Shown here: positions 54,101 through 64,000 of the stretch, piece by piece | How positions within the stretch are numbered: position 1 is the stretch's first letter | Layout of the letters: every line of letters starts with the position of its first letter | Source of the DNA: Symsagittifera roscoffensis | Lineage: Eukaryota > Xenacoelomorpha > Acoela > Convolutidae | Direction: 5' to 3' | Assembly (NCBI RefSeq): GCF_963678635.1 | Contig: NC_087067.1 | Coordinates: 54,614,233 to 54,678,232 of the forward strand | DNA length: 64,000 bases | Program-made: the position numbers and the translations under genes | Notes under the pieces: generated by a model | Database searches by the model: none | What the model was told of the DNA's origin: nothing | Seen by the model: only the letters and a program-made list of their open reading frames with translations

Positions 54101-56864
54101 AGTTATTACATAGAGCGAATCGGCTCGCGGATTTTTTTTTACAATGTAATAACTTGAAAAAGTTCAAAGCTTCATCGCTTGGATAGATTCTCGCACATTT
54201 CGAAAACTCTCTTTTTTTGCGCAAACCCGGTCGTTCTATGAAATTACTTGAAATTTTTGAAAGTTTCAGCAGCTCACTAGCTTTCTAGATTAAATTAACT
54301 TTAAAAACAAATTGGAAATATTTCGAATTTCATCGCTTGTACTTTTTGCAAACTTATTTGCTTCATGAAATAACTTTAAGGTTTTCAGCTTTTTCAGTTG
54401 TTTCCTTCAATTTCTCTATTTTTTTTTGCTCTAACTTAGAAAGTTTTAAAATTGCATCGCTTCAATACCTTGCTATAAATTTTTCTCCTTTTCACGTGCC
54501 ATTTCGTTTCATGAAGAAACTGACTATTTTTTTCTTTGGATGAATGCGTTACTTAGAAAAGTTTTTTTTTGCAAACTGATTCCTTCTATGAAATTGTGGA
54601 AAATTTTCAATTTTCTTTACTCTAAGACTTATCTTGAATAACTTCAACTTTTTTGTTGAATAGTCAAAGCTATGAAAACGACCCTTAACTGGATAAATTA
54701 ACTCGAATACTTCAATGTTTCAAAGCTTAATAAATTTGCGAGGGGATTGATTAATGGTGATGAGCTTACTAGTTCTTGTTTATTTGTGCTGTTTTCACAT
54801 AACCCCAGAACGACTTAGATCATATTCTTACTCTGGGACGTTTTTTTTTGGCTCAACGGACGTCTACTCAAGTTTTTTCGGCTTAGTTATTGATGCAGAC
54901 CTTTTGGCAGACATAGTTTTCGATTCATTTCGGAACATTTTTTCAAACTTACATGCTGTAGATTAGTTTTTCTGTCCATTAACTCGTCGTTCTATGCTTG
55001 CGATGTAAATAATTAGTGTAACTGCGTCTGCATTTTCGGGGGAAACTTGTCTTCAACATGACAAACATGACAATCAAGTTTTTATATGAAGAAAATCATA
55101 GAATAATTAGAATGCCGTAATAATATTTGTTTGTTTCACATTCCATTTGCATCAGGTATGGCAACTCAGTGTGTGATCGCCACTGTACCTTCATCATCTT
55201 CCAGTGCAGCAGGTGCAGTGCACTCCTCACAGACAACAGTCGCTTCACAGACCACTTCTACTCTCACTCGGAGTCCACCGGGAGACCCTCGAGGCACAAG
55301 CAGTTGCAGGAGGGGGCACAAACGGCGGCGTGTGGGAGTGGGGGTGATGGGGATGTGGCCTGTCTAGTGTGTGAGGGGGTGGTGCTGAAGACGACAGTGG
55401 AGATCAGGAGACACATGATGATGAGCATCCACTCCACAGCTGTGAACAAGTTCGCAATAGACACCAGAGGCACTGTGAGCAGACAGCTGATGAAGTTGCA
55501 GAGACTCAAGGTAACCCAACAACAACAACAGCAACACAGTCTCAATTGGTTGCGGCTCACTTAGAACAAACTAGACTGCTCTACGCAAATCAGTGTTTGT
55601 TTGCACTGCAGTTGATCGAGACAGAAGCAAGAAGTTAGGTGCTTTAAAATAAAAAAAGTAGTATAATTCTCAGCTGTCTGCATTTCTTCGTTTCATTCGG
55701 AGGCAAATAAGTTGAAACGATTGGCGTCTGGTTTATTGTCATCAACTGCTTTTCAAGTAAGAAAAAAGACATTATGAAGGACAGTGAGTGTGTTCTGATT
55801 AAACTTTCTGTAGTATTTAAGTTTCAATTGAATTGTCAATAAATAGTTCAAAATATATTTAGTTATTTAGTTTTTGAAATAATTCTAAAATACCGAATCA
55901 TGACGAGTAAAATAACACACGTACTTAACAGATATCTACCCAGCGGTTAGGATGTTTTTTTAAGTGTGTCTTGTTTTAGAAATTGCAGACGAAGAATCCT
56001 TCGTCTCTGAAAGAATTAACAGAAATAGTAGCTCCCATCAATGCCCTAGTGCTGGCTCTGATTAGAGTGTGCCAGATTATAGTGGCATACCATAAGGACT
56101 CTAGACATCTCCAATATGACATCACACCTGACATGTTCGACCAGGAGAAACATCTCATTCCGGAGCTGAAGTTCTACTTGAACATGGCCTTCAGACACTA
56201 CCTGCCTCGCTCCTTCCACAAATTCAAAGGATTGTTCTACTGTACTCTATGCAGTGGGCTTTTCTGCGACCTTCAGATGCTGGTTGATCACGCAGTGAAA
56301 GATATTTCACACCTGATTCGAAGCTGCTTCCGTCTCAAGGACAATAGCAGTGTAGTGTGTTTTTATTGCCAACACCCACACCTAGCCGCTAATTGCATGG
56401 CACTCATCGAGTCCTGCAACAAGACCAACCCGTCCACAGGCGAGAAGTACGAGTGCATACGGTTTGAAAGAGGCGTAGAGAGCAGAAGCAGCCACGCAGA
56501 AGATGACGAGGATGCTGAGGAGGACGTGAAGACACTGTCAGAATATTTGAAGAGAAGTGGGAGAGGAATGGCGAAGTTGGATGGAGTAGATGCTAAGGTG
56601 CTCTTCAAGTGCAAAAGTGTGAGCTGTTCGAGTTCTTCTAAATGGAGTAACATGTCCAGTCTCTCTGCAGTGTACAGACATCTGACCTCAAGGATACACA
56701 CGCCTCCATCCTCAGAACTGAAACTGAACTCTATTAAAATTGAATGCAGCTGCTGCAAAGCACACACCTCCTCCTTTGTTTCTTTGGTCGCACATTGTCT
56801 CACTGGTGCTAAGTTGAAAGTGCTTCTTGTGTTATCCGTATTGGTTGAAAAAAGTATTTGTTAA
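44690..56864 (+). CDS. Host gene: predicted 762-aa multi-zinc-finger protein, five exons
   Basis: Spliced model 44690-45167, 48309-48632, 48836-49082, 55156-55510, 55980-56864. Every junction keeps the frame (phases 1, 1, 2, 0) and the exons sum to 763 codons. The start is the first ATG after an in-frame stop 12 nt upstream, with no AG acceptor between. The protein has a U1/matrin-spaced finger near residue 17 (Cys17, Cys20, His33, His39). Exon 4 holds further C2H2-like fingers (CSRCSALLTDNSRFTDHFYS, CLVCEGVV...H...H). Exon 5 has more (CTLCSGLFCDLQMLVDHAV, CFYCQHPH, CSCCKAHTSSFVSLVAH). There is a basic GKRRRV nuclear-import-like motif in exon 2 and an acidic Ser-rich exon 3. Such widely spaced fingers often bind RNA or DNA; the exact role is unknown and I do not recognise the orthologue. 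Confidence 0.82.
45411..45611. mobile_element. MITE with 80-bp terminal inverted repeats
   Basis: Left end CAGTATTTAGACAGCCGCG (45411 on); right end is its reverse complement (45535-45611) with few mismatches. The inverted repeats fill about 157 of 201 bp, leaving an AT-rich centre. It has no coding capacity, so it is non-autonomous. No target duplication is obvious (left flank GCAGC, right flank ATATG), so the superfamily is not assigned. Confidence 0.88.
45626..45690 (-). repeat. Hairpin-forming 65-bp repeat, copy 2
   Basis: Reverse complement of 42722-42786 with a few mismatches, 14 bp beyond the right end of the MITE. Confidence 0.75.
47721..47781 (+). repeat. 15-bp tandem repeat, about 4 copies
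   Basis: Unit GTGCCATTTTGTTTT repeated without change in intron 1. Confidence 0.92.
48309..48632 (+). CDS. Exon 2 (residues 160-267)
   Basis: Acceptor GATTTTAG|GCAACC. Ser/Asp/Gln-rich start, then KEGKRRRVTPPMGNMAHLLG with a basic nuclear-signal-like core. Donor GGAG|GCAAGT (GC type), phase 1. Confidence 0.78.
48633..48835 (+). other. Host intron 2 (203 bp, GC-AG)
   Basis: Starts GCAAGTTGGA and ends GTTCCTTAG. Nothing else is seen in it. Confidence 0.7.
48836..49082 (+). CDS. Exon 3 (residues 267-350)
   Basis: Acceptor TTCCTTAG|GAGTT. Encodes KRRPSSSSEDEKAALPQF and LPPDYYESEKYPAVDLTGLD, acidic and likely disordered with a short linear motif. Donor GACAG|GCAAGT (GC type), phase 2. Confidence 0.78.
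49083..55155 (+). repeat. Host intron 3 (6.07 kb, GC-AG) made of degenerate repeats
   Basis: From about 49900 to 54750 the intron is a long series of diverged units of about 80-110 bp. The core runs AACTTGAAATATTTCAAAGC, TTCATCGCTTGAATAGCTTG, CTTAGAAAAACTT, TTTTTCGCAAACCGATTCGC. Most units are direct. At least one is inverted (about 54076-54125) and directly followed by a forward unit, giving a local hairpin. No gene is supported inside. Confidence 0.75.
55156..55510 (+). CDS. Exon 4 (residues 350-468)
   Basis: Acceptor TTTGCATCAG|GTATGG. The split codon AG+G gives Arg. Two fingers: FQCSRCSALLTDNSRFTDHF (C-x2-C-x12-H-x3-H) and CLVCEGVVLKTTVEIRRH with a second His five residues on. Donor CAAG|GTAACC, phase 0. 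Confidence 0.8.
55980..56864 (+). CDS. Exon 5, terminal (residues 469-762)
   Basis: Acceptor TTGTTTTAG|AAATTG. Encodes a helical stretch (LKELTEIVAPINALVLALIR), the fingers listed for the gene, an acidic patch (HAEDDEDAEEDVKTLSEYL) and the stop at 56862-56864. Confidence 0.83.
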   Translation, partial: KLQTKNPSSLKELTEIVAPINALVLALIRVCQIIVAYHKDSRHLQYDITPDMFDQEKHLIPELKFYLNMAFRHYLPRSFHKFKGLFYCTLCSGLFCDLQMLVDHAVKDISHLIRSCFRLKDNSSVVCFYCQHPHLAANCMALIESCNKTNPSTGEKYECIRFERGVESRSSHAEDDEDAEEDVKTLSEYLKRSGRGMAKLDGVDAKVLFKCKSVSCSSSSKWSNMSSLSAVYRHLTSRIHTPPSSELKLNSIKIECSCCKAHTSSFVSLVAHCLTGAKLKVLLVLSVLVEKSIC

Positions 56865-56909
56865 ATTGGAATAATTATTGAATATAGTTTCGATTTTAGC
56901 TGTTTTTCA

Positions 56910-56915
56910 AATAAA
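56910..56915 (+). terminator. Polyadenylation signal AATAAA of the host gene
   Basis: AATAAA 45 nt after the stop codon, within an AT-rich tail; consistent with the end of a short 3' UTR. Confidence 0.6.
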
Positions 56916-57196
56916 CGTTTCGCCGCACTTCTGTTTTGCCGGGTCCTTGCAAAAACAACTGATGTGCTAAAAGCAGGAAAAGATTTTTTTGTTGAATTGA
57001 TTGCTTAACGATAGCCTTTTTTTATTTTGCTCATCAGCAGTTATGAAAAATAAGCATAAATAAGGACCTTCGAAAAAAAAAACATAAAGAACATGCCTTT
57101 TATACCTATGTGGTACAGTACCAATTCTGTGCACACTATTATGTCATAATCATATCTGTCAATTGTTTCATTTGGATTTCAAGGTCGTTGACGACC
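56916..57196 (+). other. Host intergenic stretch
   Basis: About 280 bp of AT-rich DNA between the host gene and element C; nothing recognised. Confidence 0.5.
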
Positions 57197-57378
57197 TGTC
57201 ACACCGCGGGGAAGTTAGTGCTTGACTTTCTATACATTGTCAACTTATGTAAGATAAAAGTCGATATAAATTGTTTTGTCATGACACTATTTATAAACTT
57301 TTTAAATTTACATACCTATATCTACAAGATGAATTAAGTCTTGGTCTTAGTATTATCTGAGTCAACTGAGATACAACA
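57197..57378 (+). repeat. Putative element C 5' LTR (182 bp)
   Basis: Begins TGTCACACCGCGGGG and ends ATACAACA, with TATAAA at 57265-57270, directly followed by a primer-site-like sequence. The matching 3' LTR is outside the window, so the borders are provisional. Confidence 0.6.
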
Positions 57379-57393
57379 TGGCGCAGCCAGCAG
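57379..57393 (+). other. Primer-binding-site-like sequence, element C
   Basis: TGGCGCAGCCAGCAG immediately after the LTR end; resembles the TGGCGCAG primer sites of many Mag-type Ty3/Gypsy elements. Confidence 0.6.
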
Positions 57394-57540
57394 TTTCGGT
57401 CTCGGACGACCGGACTGACCTGCTAGGTGTACCCGTGTTCTGACACAAGCAGACGTCTGACCCGCCAAGCACCTGGGAATCATGGATCGGACAATTTCCA
57501 TTCTTGCCATCACGTTGCAGGAGAGATGTGACCTCGAGAA

Positions 57541-58430
57541 ATGTTAAAACAGCCAGGAGTCGTTCATGATGATCCGGCCCCGAAGCCGAAAGCTGTCGGT
57601 ACTTGTGAGGACGCGAGTGCGACTGCCAACCGCCTCGCACCGGATGCTGCAGCAGTTCGCCGGGTAGATGACATCAACGAGGAAAGAAAGGCAAAAGTCC
57701 AGGGATTGCACCTCGTGTTTTCTTTCATGAGGCATATCAGCGCATCAAATCCAGACTATTTTTTTTCTCTGGGTTCCGAAAGCAGGAAACGTTTTCTTCA
57801 AAGCTATCCACATGTAGACCTTCGTGTTATTTCGTTCAAAGAGTTATGATAACTATGTTCTACTATTCAAGAAGGAGAAGAACTATTTCATAGAACATCT
57901 ACAAGTGTACAACGCGGTCATCTCTGAAAATGAGTGTCTGGAAGCCTTTTTCTTACGTTTAACAGGTCAAGCGGCTCTGTGTGGTTGGACAGTAGCACAA
58001 GAGAAAGAGGTTGTGAGGGATATCTTTATTTCCAAGATGCTCTTTAAAGACATCCAACGGGAGTTGTTTGATCGTCCCGGTAACACTCCAGAAAAGACAA
58101 TGGAGTCGGTCCTGCTACAGGAAAAGGGTGCCAAGACGGCCACCAATTTACAAAAGCAAATGGGAAACTCGGCAGTAGCGGGCAGCGCATCCCATCAAGG
58201 GTCAAGTTTCGACCAAAACTTCGGTTCAAAGTAAAAGAAATTGTCGGACAGGATCAAACTCTAGTCGACCGAGAGTGGGGAACAATTCCAAAGACGTAAA
58301 ACCTTGCTATTTCTGCGGGAACAAATTCACTGCAAATAATAAACAAATTTATGCAGCAACGAATGTAACGTGTAGGAATTGCAGTAAAAAGGGTCGTTTT
58401 GCGAAATGTTGCAATACCTGAAGCATCGCT
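57541..58430 (+). pseudogene. Element C gag remnant
   Basis: Capsid-like helical sequence (AFFLRLTGQAALCGWTVAQE, RDIFISKMLFKDIQRELF) followed by a Gly/Ser tail and Cys-rich knuckle sequence around 58300-58420 (CYFCGNKF, CRNCSKKGRFAKCC). Fossil. Confidence 0.7.
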
Positions 58431-58997
58431 AATGTGGATGCCGAGTCAGACGATACAGACGAGGAAGGTTGTAATTTCTTTACTTTTGATAGTGAGTTGG
58501 AGTTTGCAGTGCTTGCTGTCGAAGGGCTTCACCGTCCTACAAATCAAGTTCCTTCTAGCACAGCCTCAGCGAAGAAGTTGGAAGTAATAAATGCGGCTAC
58601 CTGTAAAATACGCTGCATCCAAATCACTCTACGTTGCAACCAAACTCTGTTTAAAGCCACGGTATATACGGGTAGTCCAGCTTCCTTTGTGAACAAACGA
58701 ACAGCGGAGTTTTTAATTAAACAAGCGACTTCAGCTGTTGTCCTAGATAAGACGGAGTGCCCAATTGATACGGTGTACGTCGACTTTATTCGGAAAAAAA
58801 TAAAAGGTTTTGGCACGCTGATAATTGACGTGTCATCGTTAAATTGGAACGTAAAGTCGGTCAAATTCCTCGTACCGGAGAACCGTACCAGATGTCTGCT
58901 TGGTTTAGACCTGCAATCTCAGTTAGGGGTCCGAACAACTCAAGTGAGGCCGCCTAGCCCACTGTTGGGCATAATCTCCCAATCGGAACCGAGTTAA
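58430..58997 (+). pseudogene. Element C protease remnant
   Basis: Retropepsin-like: ATVYTGSPASFVNKRTAEFL at the active-site position and CLLGLDLQSQLG at the second conserved motif. Its 3' part lies in the left arm of the palindrome. Confidence 0.7.
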
Positions 58998-59568
58998 AAA
59001 TGAGAATTTTGGAGATCGCAGTATCAAAAGAAATTTGGTCATGTTTCCTCACGTCTAGGCAGAGCGAAGAACCATTAAGTATTTTCCACGTTTAAATCGC
59101 CCCTTACTCCTGAAAATCTACCGGAACCCGCGGCCTTTTTCTTGAATAGGAGTAAGGGGCGATTTAAACGTGGAAAATACTTAATGGTTCTTCGCTCTGC
59201 CTAGACGTGAGGAAACATGACCAAATTTCTTTTGATACTGCGATCTCCAAAATTCTCATTTTTAACTCGGTTCCGATTGGGAGATTATGCCCAACAGTGG
59301 GCTAGGCGGCCTGACTTGAGTTGTTCGGACCCCTAACTGAGATTGCAGGTCTAAACCAAGCAGACATCTGGTACGGTTCTCCGGTACGAGGAATTTGACC
59401 GACTTTACGTTCCAATTTAACGATGACACGTCAATTATCAGCGTGCCAAAACCTTTTATTTTTTTCCGAATAAAGTCGACGTACACCGTATCAATTGGGC
59501 ACTCCGTCTTATCTAGGACAACAGCTGAAGTCGCTTATTTAATTAAAAACTCCGCTGTTCGTTTGTTC
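58691..59568. repeat. Large palindrome: two 421-bp arms, 36-bp spacer
   Basis: 58691-59111 and 59148-59568 are reverse complements with about two mismatches. The left arm carries protease sequence in forward direction and the right arm the same in reverse. Part of the spacer (CTGAAAATCTACCGGAA) recurs inverted just after the right arm, at about 59580-59608. Confidence 0.92.
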
Positions 59569-59599
59569 GCGGATTTAAAAGGCCGCGGCTTCCGGTAGA

Positions 59600-60880
59600 T
59601 TTTCAGAAGGTAAGAGAAGAAATTCGTTTACTCATTGAGGAAGGACTCATTGTAAAACTCAAAAAGTGTACTAGCGAAAATTTCATTTCATCGATTGCCA
59701 TAACTGCAAAGAAAGATGGAACAGTTCAGGATGCAAAAGCCCATGAAAGACCAAATTCATAAAAATCAGCACAAAATGCCCAATTTACTGGAGCTGTCGG
59801 ACTCGGCTGCCCAGATCATTAAGTCGAATAAAAGTGGCGAATCATGGTTCACGTCGTGGGATCTGAAATACGCGTTTAGCCAAATTCCATTGAGTGATGC
59901 ATTTAAGAGTCTCTGTAATTTCAACATTGTGTGAGGAGAAAAGACTAGCACTTATAGATCCAAAACAGGCTTTTATGGGTTTACTCACCTGGCCAAAGAT
60001 TTCCAATAGGCTTGTGATAATACTCTACAAGATTTGTCAAGAGTTTTCTGTTTTTTTTTGGACGACATTCTTATTGTCTCTAAGTATTAGTTGTCGAGCA
60101 TAACTGTCTAGTGGAGAAGGTGTTAATTCGGTTAGAGGAGGAAAGTTTCGCCCACAATTTTTCGAAACGTGAACTTTTGCTAAGTCAACTGTCATGGCTA
60201 GGTTTTGACATCAACTCCGAAGAATATCGCTCAAAATGTTCTAAAACCAATGCTGTTCTGAATCTCGAACCTCCACGAACGTTAAAGCAACTCAGATCAT
60301 TCATGGGTTTCCTCAACCACTTGCAAAGGCTTTTGCCACACCTTCAGGTCCTTTCAGACCATCTCCGTCCGTCTTTAGCTAGCAATTAGAACAAATTCGT
60401 TTTGGAGGAATCTCAGCAATCTGCATTCGCCAACTTTCTCAAACTTATCGGTAATATTACGATAATGTACCATTATGATCTGAATCGTAGAACCTGGGTA
60501 GAATGCGATGCCAGTCACAGTGGTTTGGGAGCTGCTCTCGAACAAGAGATAGGGTGAGAGATATGGGCGCCGATAGTCTTTCCTTCCCGGTTTCTCAATG
60601 ATCAAGTGAAAAATACTAGCACCAAAGGACTGGAATTACTCGCCATCGTATGGTCCTTTGAAAATTTCCGAAAATGTTTGTTGGGTAAATACTTCGAAGT
60701 TTTAACACCAAGAAGCGATAATATTGGCTTTAGAGACCAATAGGGGTATGAAGACCTATCAATCTCGTCTAACCGGTTGGGCAGATCGTCCATTACTATT
60801 TGATTTCGCCGTTATTCTTATCTCTGGAAGCAAATTAGGAATGGTCGATTACTTATCTCGTTATCCAACATTCGAAGCGA
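59600..60880 (+). pseudogene. Element C reverse transcriptase and RNase H remnants
   Basis: RT pieces: AITAKKDGTVQDAK, WDLKYAFSQIPLSD and LRSFMGFLNHLQRLLPHL. RNase H: VECDASHSGLGAALEQEIG, STKGLELLAIVWSFENFRKC, LTGWADRPLLFDFAV and LGMVDYLSRYPT. Heavily decayed. Confidence 0.75.
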
Positions 60881-60999
60881 CTTTTATCCAACAGTTTTGA
60901 CGAGCAATATGCGGTTAAATGTATTAGCCGATTCCTTGATACGCGTGATTTTTTGACCGCTGAGTTCAGAATTTTCCAGCTACAACCGAGTAGGCAGAT

Positions 61000-61540
61000 A
61001 TTTCAAGGAATTCCGGGGTGATGTCTAACCCTTCTAAAAGTCATATTTAGAAAAGAGTTCAATCACTCCCGTTAATTTAGTTTCTTTGTTCAAACAATGC
61101 TTTTGTTGGGACGTGTCACCTAACGCTATAAGAAACAACCAATCAGATTTTGGCTCTAATTGGGTTAGTTGGCCGCTGGAGGGCGGCAATTCACGTGTCA
61201 TTCCTTCAGTCAATAATTGCAACAGTATACCATTTCTGTCGCTGCAAGAATGCGGTCATTCTAATGACAACTATTCTGACCAATCAGAGCGCAGACGGCG
61301 TTCTAATTTATGCACATCCTATTGACCAATCCCAGATCAGCGTAATCAATTAGTTCACAAATGACAATTTCTCAGCATGTTTCCGAAATCTTTTGCCATT
61401 GTGGAATATCAAGTTTGTACTACTCGCAGTTTTCATTTTGTCTTTTCTTAACTATATCTTTTCTGACTATTTAGTTACTGGTTCTGCTAACCTATTATTT
61501 TGGGGAACTGTGTTCATTATTTTCATGCTTTTTTCAGAGT
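61000..61540 (+). other. Unassigned block between RNase H and integrase of element C
   Basis: Non-coding and unlike the element around it. Contains three CCAAT-type motifs: AACCAATCAG near 61136, GACCAATCAG near 61281 and GACCAATCCC near 61322. It could be an inserted fragment or host-type promoter-like sequence. Confidence 0.45.
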
Positions 61541-62660
61541 AATGAATCAATCGCGTGACGACAGCTTTGAACGGCTACTTAACCAATTTGTCACCCTCAA
61601 CCGACCTCGGTTTTCTACGAATCGATCGAGACAAAAAGCACGAGCAGGTGCAGTCCGCTCGAGGCGGAAACAACAGACGCTCTGAGGGGTCATTATGCCC
61701 GCATCCTCGTTAATTTTTTGTTCGCGTAGGTTGCGAAAGTCTCGTCCAGCCATTCGACCGCAAGAGCAAGTACTTAATTTCGATATCCTCAAGTCATCAA
61801 TTGTCACTCCAGACCAGAAGTCGCTGTCGGGGCTAGTGGGGATCCTTGAAGCGGACGTGTTGTCAGAGCTCACAGACGAAAATTCTAGCCTTCGTTTGGC
61901 GAAACGTGCGCTGATTAACAATGACTACGAAGGATTCAGCCGGATTGAAGCGTATCTGAAATCTTTTTGGCAGTGCTCAGCAGTGATGGATAGTCGTATT
62001 GTGGTGGAAAACAACCGTATTGCTAGACCAATCGATGGTGGATATGGTGAAAAATTGCGATGGTGGATACGGCCCAATACATCTGGTGGTCTCGAGTGCA
62101 TCGGGAGATTACCCAATTGTGTAAAAGATTGCCCGCAGTGTACTAAATTTGGTAAGAACCTCAAGGCTAAGCTCTCATTTGATTCATCGCAGCCCTTACC
62201 AAAATTGTTAGGCCGGAATGAGGAACTCCAGTTAGATTATGCTGGTCCTCTTACAGATCTTCCAGGTAACCAAATTTTTATCTAAGTATCCATCAGCTAT
62301 GATCAGTCGCTCAACTGGGTGCAAAAGATTATTGAATTCTTGAAATCCTACTTCCAGCATTATAGTATTTCTGAATCTATCGATACAGACCATTTTTCGG
62401 ATTTAAAAATAAGTTGGTTCAGTCTTTCTGCAAGGAAAGAAATATACGTCAGCAATTTTGCCCGGTGGGGGATCATCGGGGGTTGTGGTTTGTTGGAACG
62501 CTCTATTCAGACTATAAAACGTCAATTTGGAGCAGCTAAAAAAGGCCGGATTTTTCCAACATCCAAGATACTCCTCAGCAAATCATTGAGGATATTCGTG
62601 TGACTAAAAATTCTGTTACAGGTTTTTCGCCATTTGAAATAGTTTGGTCGAACGCAAAAT
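61541..62660 (+). pseudogene. Element C integrase remnant
   Basis: Includes the zinc-binding end (VKDCPQCTKFGKNLK), the core start ELQLDYAGPLTDLPGNQIFI, later pieces around LLERSIQTIKRQFG and NSVTGFSPFEIVW. Fossil. Confidence 0.7.
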
Positions 62661-63312
62661 AGAGAATTATCTATTGCAGCTGAGCGTCTATCTTTGCGTG
62701 TTAACCTACTTGAACAGCAGTTGGGCCGGGATCTACTTATGGCGGAGCAGCGTCGGGAGAGGTGTGATAGCCGACCAAAAATCAAAGTGGTAAAGAAAGG
62801 ACAATCAAGACCATCAGTGCCGCCACATTTTGGTGGTCAATCTTCTTCAGTTACTGAAGCCCGCATTATATGGCACTCGAGAATTCGGCAAAATCGACTT
62901 ATCAATGGCTGGTTTTAAAGAAAACCATTTCTCACGTTGAAAGCATCAAAACCCTTAAGACGCTGACGGAGCGAAACCAGGTCCTCGCAGCCACACTTCG
63001 ATCTAATCCCTCAGCAGGCACCTTCGTTTCAGGGGTCAAACGCCATTGGAGCAGCTTCAAATGTCAAATGCTAAACGTAACTTGGATCAACTGATTTTCA
63101 ATAATCCGAAAAAGGTCGAAATATCCCGCAAAATTCTGATTAAGAAATCTGGTCGGGAGTTATTCAAGCCCTTTAAGGGTAAAATTGTCAAAATTACTGA
63201 GTCAGTCAAGAAGGGGCAGAAACGACCAGTAGTGTCACCTTCTTCTTCCACTTCTCCGGAGGACAACACACCCCTCAGACCGACTTCTACTCGTACCCGC
63301 ATAGCCGCTTAG
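62661..63312 (+). pseudogene. Element C C-terminal pol remnant
   Basis: Basic, charged pieces (LLEQQLGRDLLMAEQRRERC, PFKGKIVKITESVKKGQKRP, SSTSPEDNTPLRPTSTRTR) as often follow a Ty3/Gypsy integrase core. Confidence 0.5.
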
Positions 63313-64000
63313 ACGATACTAAAACCTATTCGCCCCAAACCACCCGCTCAACTCTGCTCATGCATAACGAAACTTGAAACCCCCTGAGGAAAATGTTGTC
63401 GACGCTCCAGGTGTTCGCTCTGTTCAATTTAGTCTGAACCCTGCAGTTGACTTAACAGCTTTTTTATTCACTTCGGGTAACATACCACTGGACACATCGG
63501 TCATTAAGTCCCAGGCACCCTCACCTTCGTAGACTCCTTTCATGTCATGTCCAGATCTCATCTCGACCTCTTCATATGAAGACTCGTCCTTAACAATGTC
63601 TCAGGAGCGCTCAACAAGGCCGGAAGCTTCTGCACAATGTCTTCCAGGGATCGCCTAACCCACAGTTGAGTCAGATTGGGATGGAAACCTCTCGTCTGCC
63701 TCTAGCTCCTCTCATAGTTCTTCTCGTCGAAAAATTGACATATCACGTTTTGACAGCCCAGTCCGGCAGTCAATCAACTCTATCAGCTCCCCGCCAGTAC
63801 AGCTTCAGGTCTCAAGTCGTCTTTACAGATAAACGGGTCCGTTTCAGTCTGGACAGGCCGGCCGGGAAAATTCAAGATGACCTCCTCAGGGCCAGTTCAT
63901 CCCATGATTCGGGAGGCTTCACAAGAAAGTTCCTTCGCTTCCCTCAATCCTCTTCGTCCAAGTCGTCCTTAGAGAATCCGTTGAGGCGAAATGAGAATTA
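63313..64000 (+). other. Window end: Ser/Pro-rich degraded sequence
   Basis: Pieces rich in Ser (SSASSSSHSSSRRKIDISRF, INSISSPPVQLQVSSRL) in broken frames; probably more of element C. Nothing further recognised. Confidence 0.4.

Larger units (their letters stand above)
57197..64000 (+). mobile_element. Element C: old, decayed Ty3/Gypsy copy
   Basis: A putative LTR (57197-57378) is followed by a primer-site-like sequence, gag with a knuckle, protease, RT, RNase H and integrase remnants in Ty3/Gypsy order. It is heavily broken (dozens of interruptions) and contains a large palindrome and an unrelated block. It is not closely related to A or B: its RNase H DASHSGLGAALEQ and its YLSRYPT ending resemble a Mag-like Ty3/Gypsy lineage. 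The right end lies beyond the window. Confidence 0.85.

Overview
The window looks like nuclear DNA of an invertebrate animal; I cannot name the species. One spliced host gene (about 44.7-56.9 kb, five exons with matching phases) lies in AT-rich DNA. On both sides are fossil LTR retrotransposons of the Ty3/Gypsy type (order gag, protease, RT, RNase H, integrase). No bacterial or organelle features were seen.

Region 1, about 1-26.7 kb: element A, a broken Ty3/Gypsy copy. It has an LTR end at 503, a primer-binding-site-like sequence, a leader filled with a 14-bp minisatellite, gag, pol, and a long 3' coding region. Two internal tandem duplications are visible: 1.72 kb (leader plus start of gag) and 5.18 kb (gag to RNase H), the latter with only about ten differences between copies. 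After integrase it carries an acidic linker and a macro-domain-like segment. The 3' region has a coiled coil, an SGNH-hydrolase-like segment and a conserved C-terminal domain.

Region 2, about 26.7-43.0 kb: element B, a related but clearly different Ty3/Gypsy element that looks nearly whole, with about half a dozen breaks. It has short terminal repeats (about 159 bp, roughly 10% diverged), the same primer-site sequence as A, a leader with scattered copies of a 14-nt motif, long gag and pol reading frames, an OARD1-like macro domain fused behind integrase, and a shorter 3' ORF sharing its two ends with that of A. A and B share a 60-nt block with only 3 differences and two potential hairpins, in DNA that otherwise differs by about a quarter or more. 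An 11-nt motif (TGTCCGGGGAG) recurs eight times across both.

Region 3, 43.0-44.7 kb: AT-rich DNA, a diverged copy of the element A LTR, then degenerate tandem repeats leading into the host gene.

Region 4, 44.69-56.92 kb: the host gene, predicted 762 aa with several C2H2/U1-type zinc fingers. Two of its four introns appear to use GC-AG borders with the donor AG|GCAAGT. Intron 1 holds a 201-bp MITE; intron 3 (6.1 kb) is largely a degenerate repeat of about 86 bp.

Region 5, 57.2-64.0 kb: element C, an old, heavily decayed Ty3/Gypsy copy of another lineage. It contains a 421-bp-arm near-perfect palindrome and an unrelated block between its RNase H and integrase parts. It runs off the right edge.
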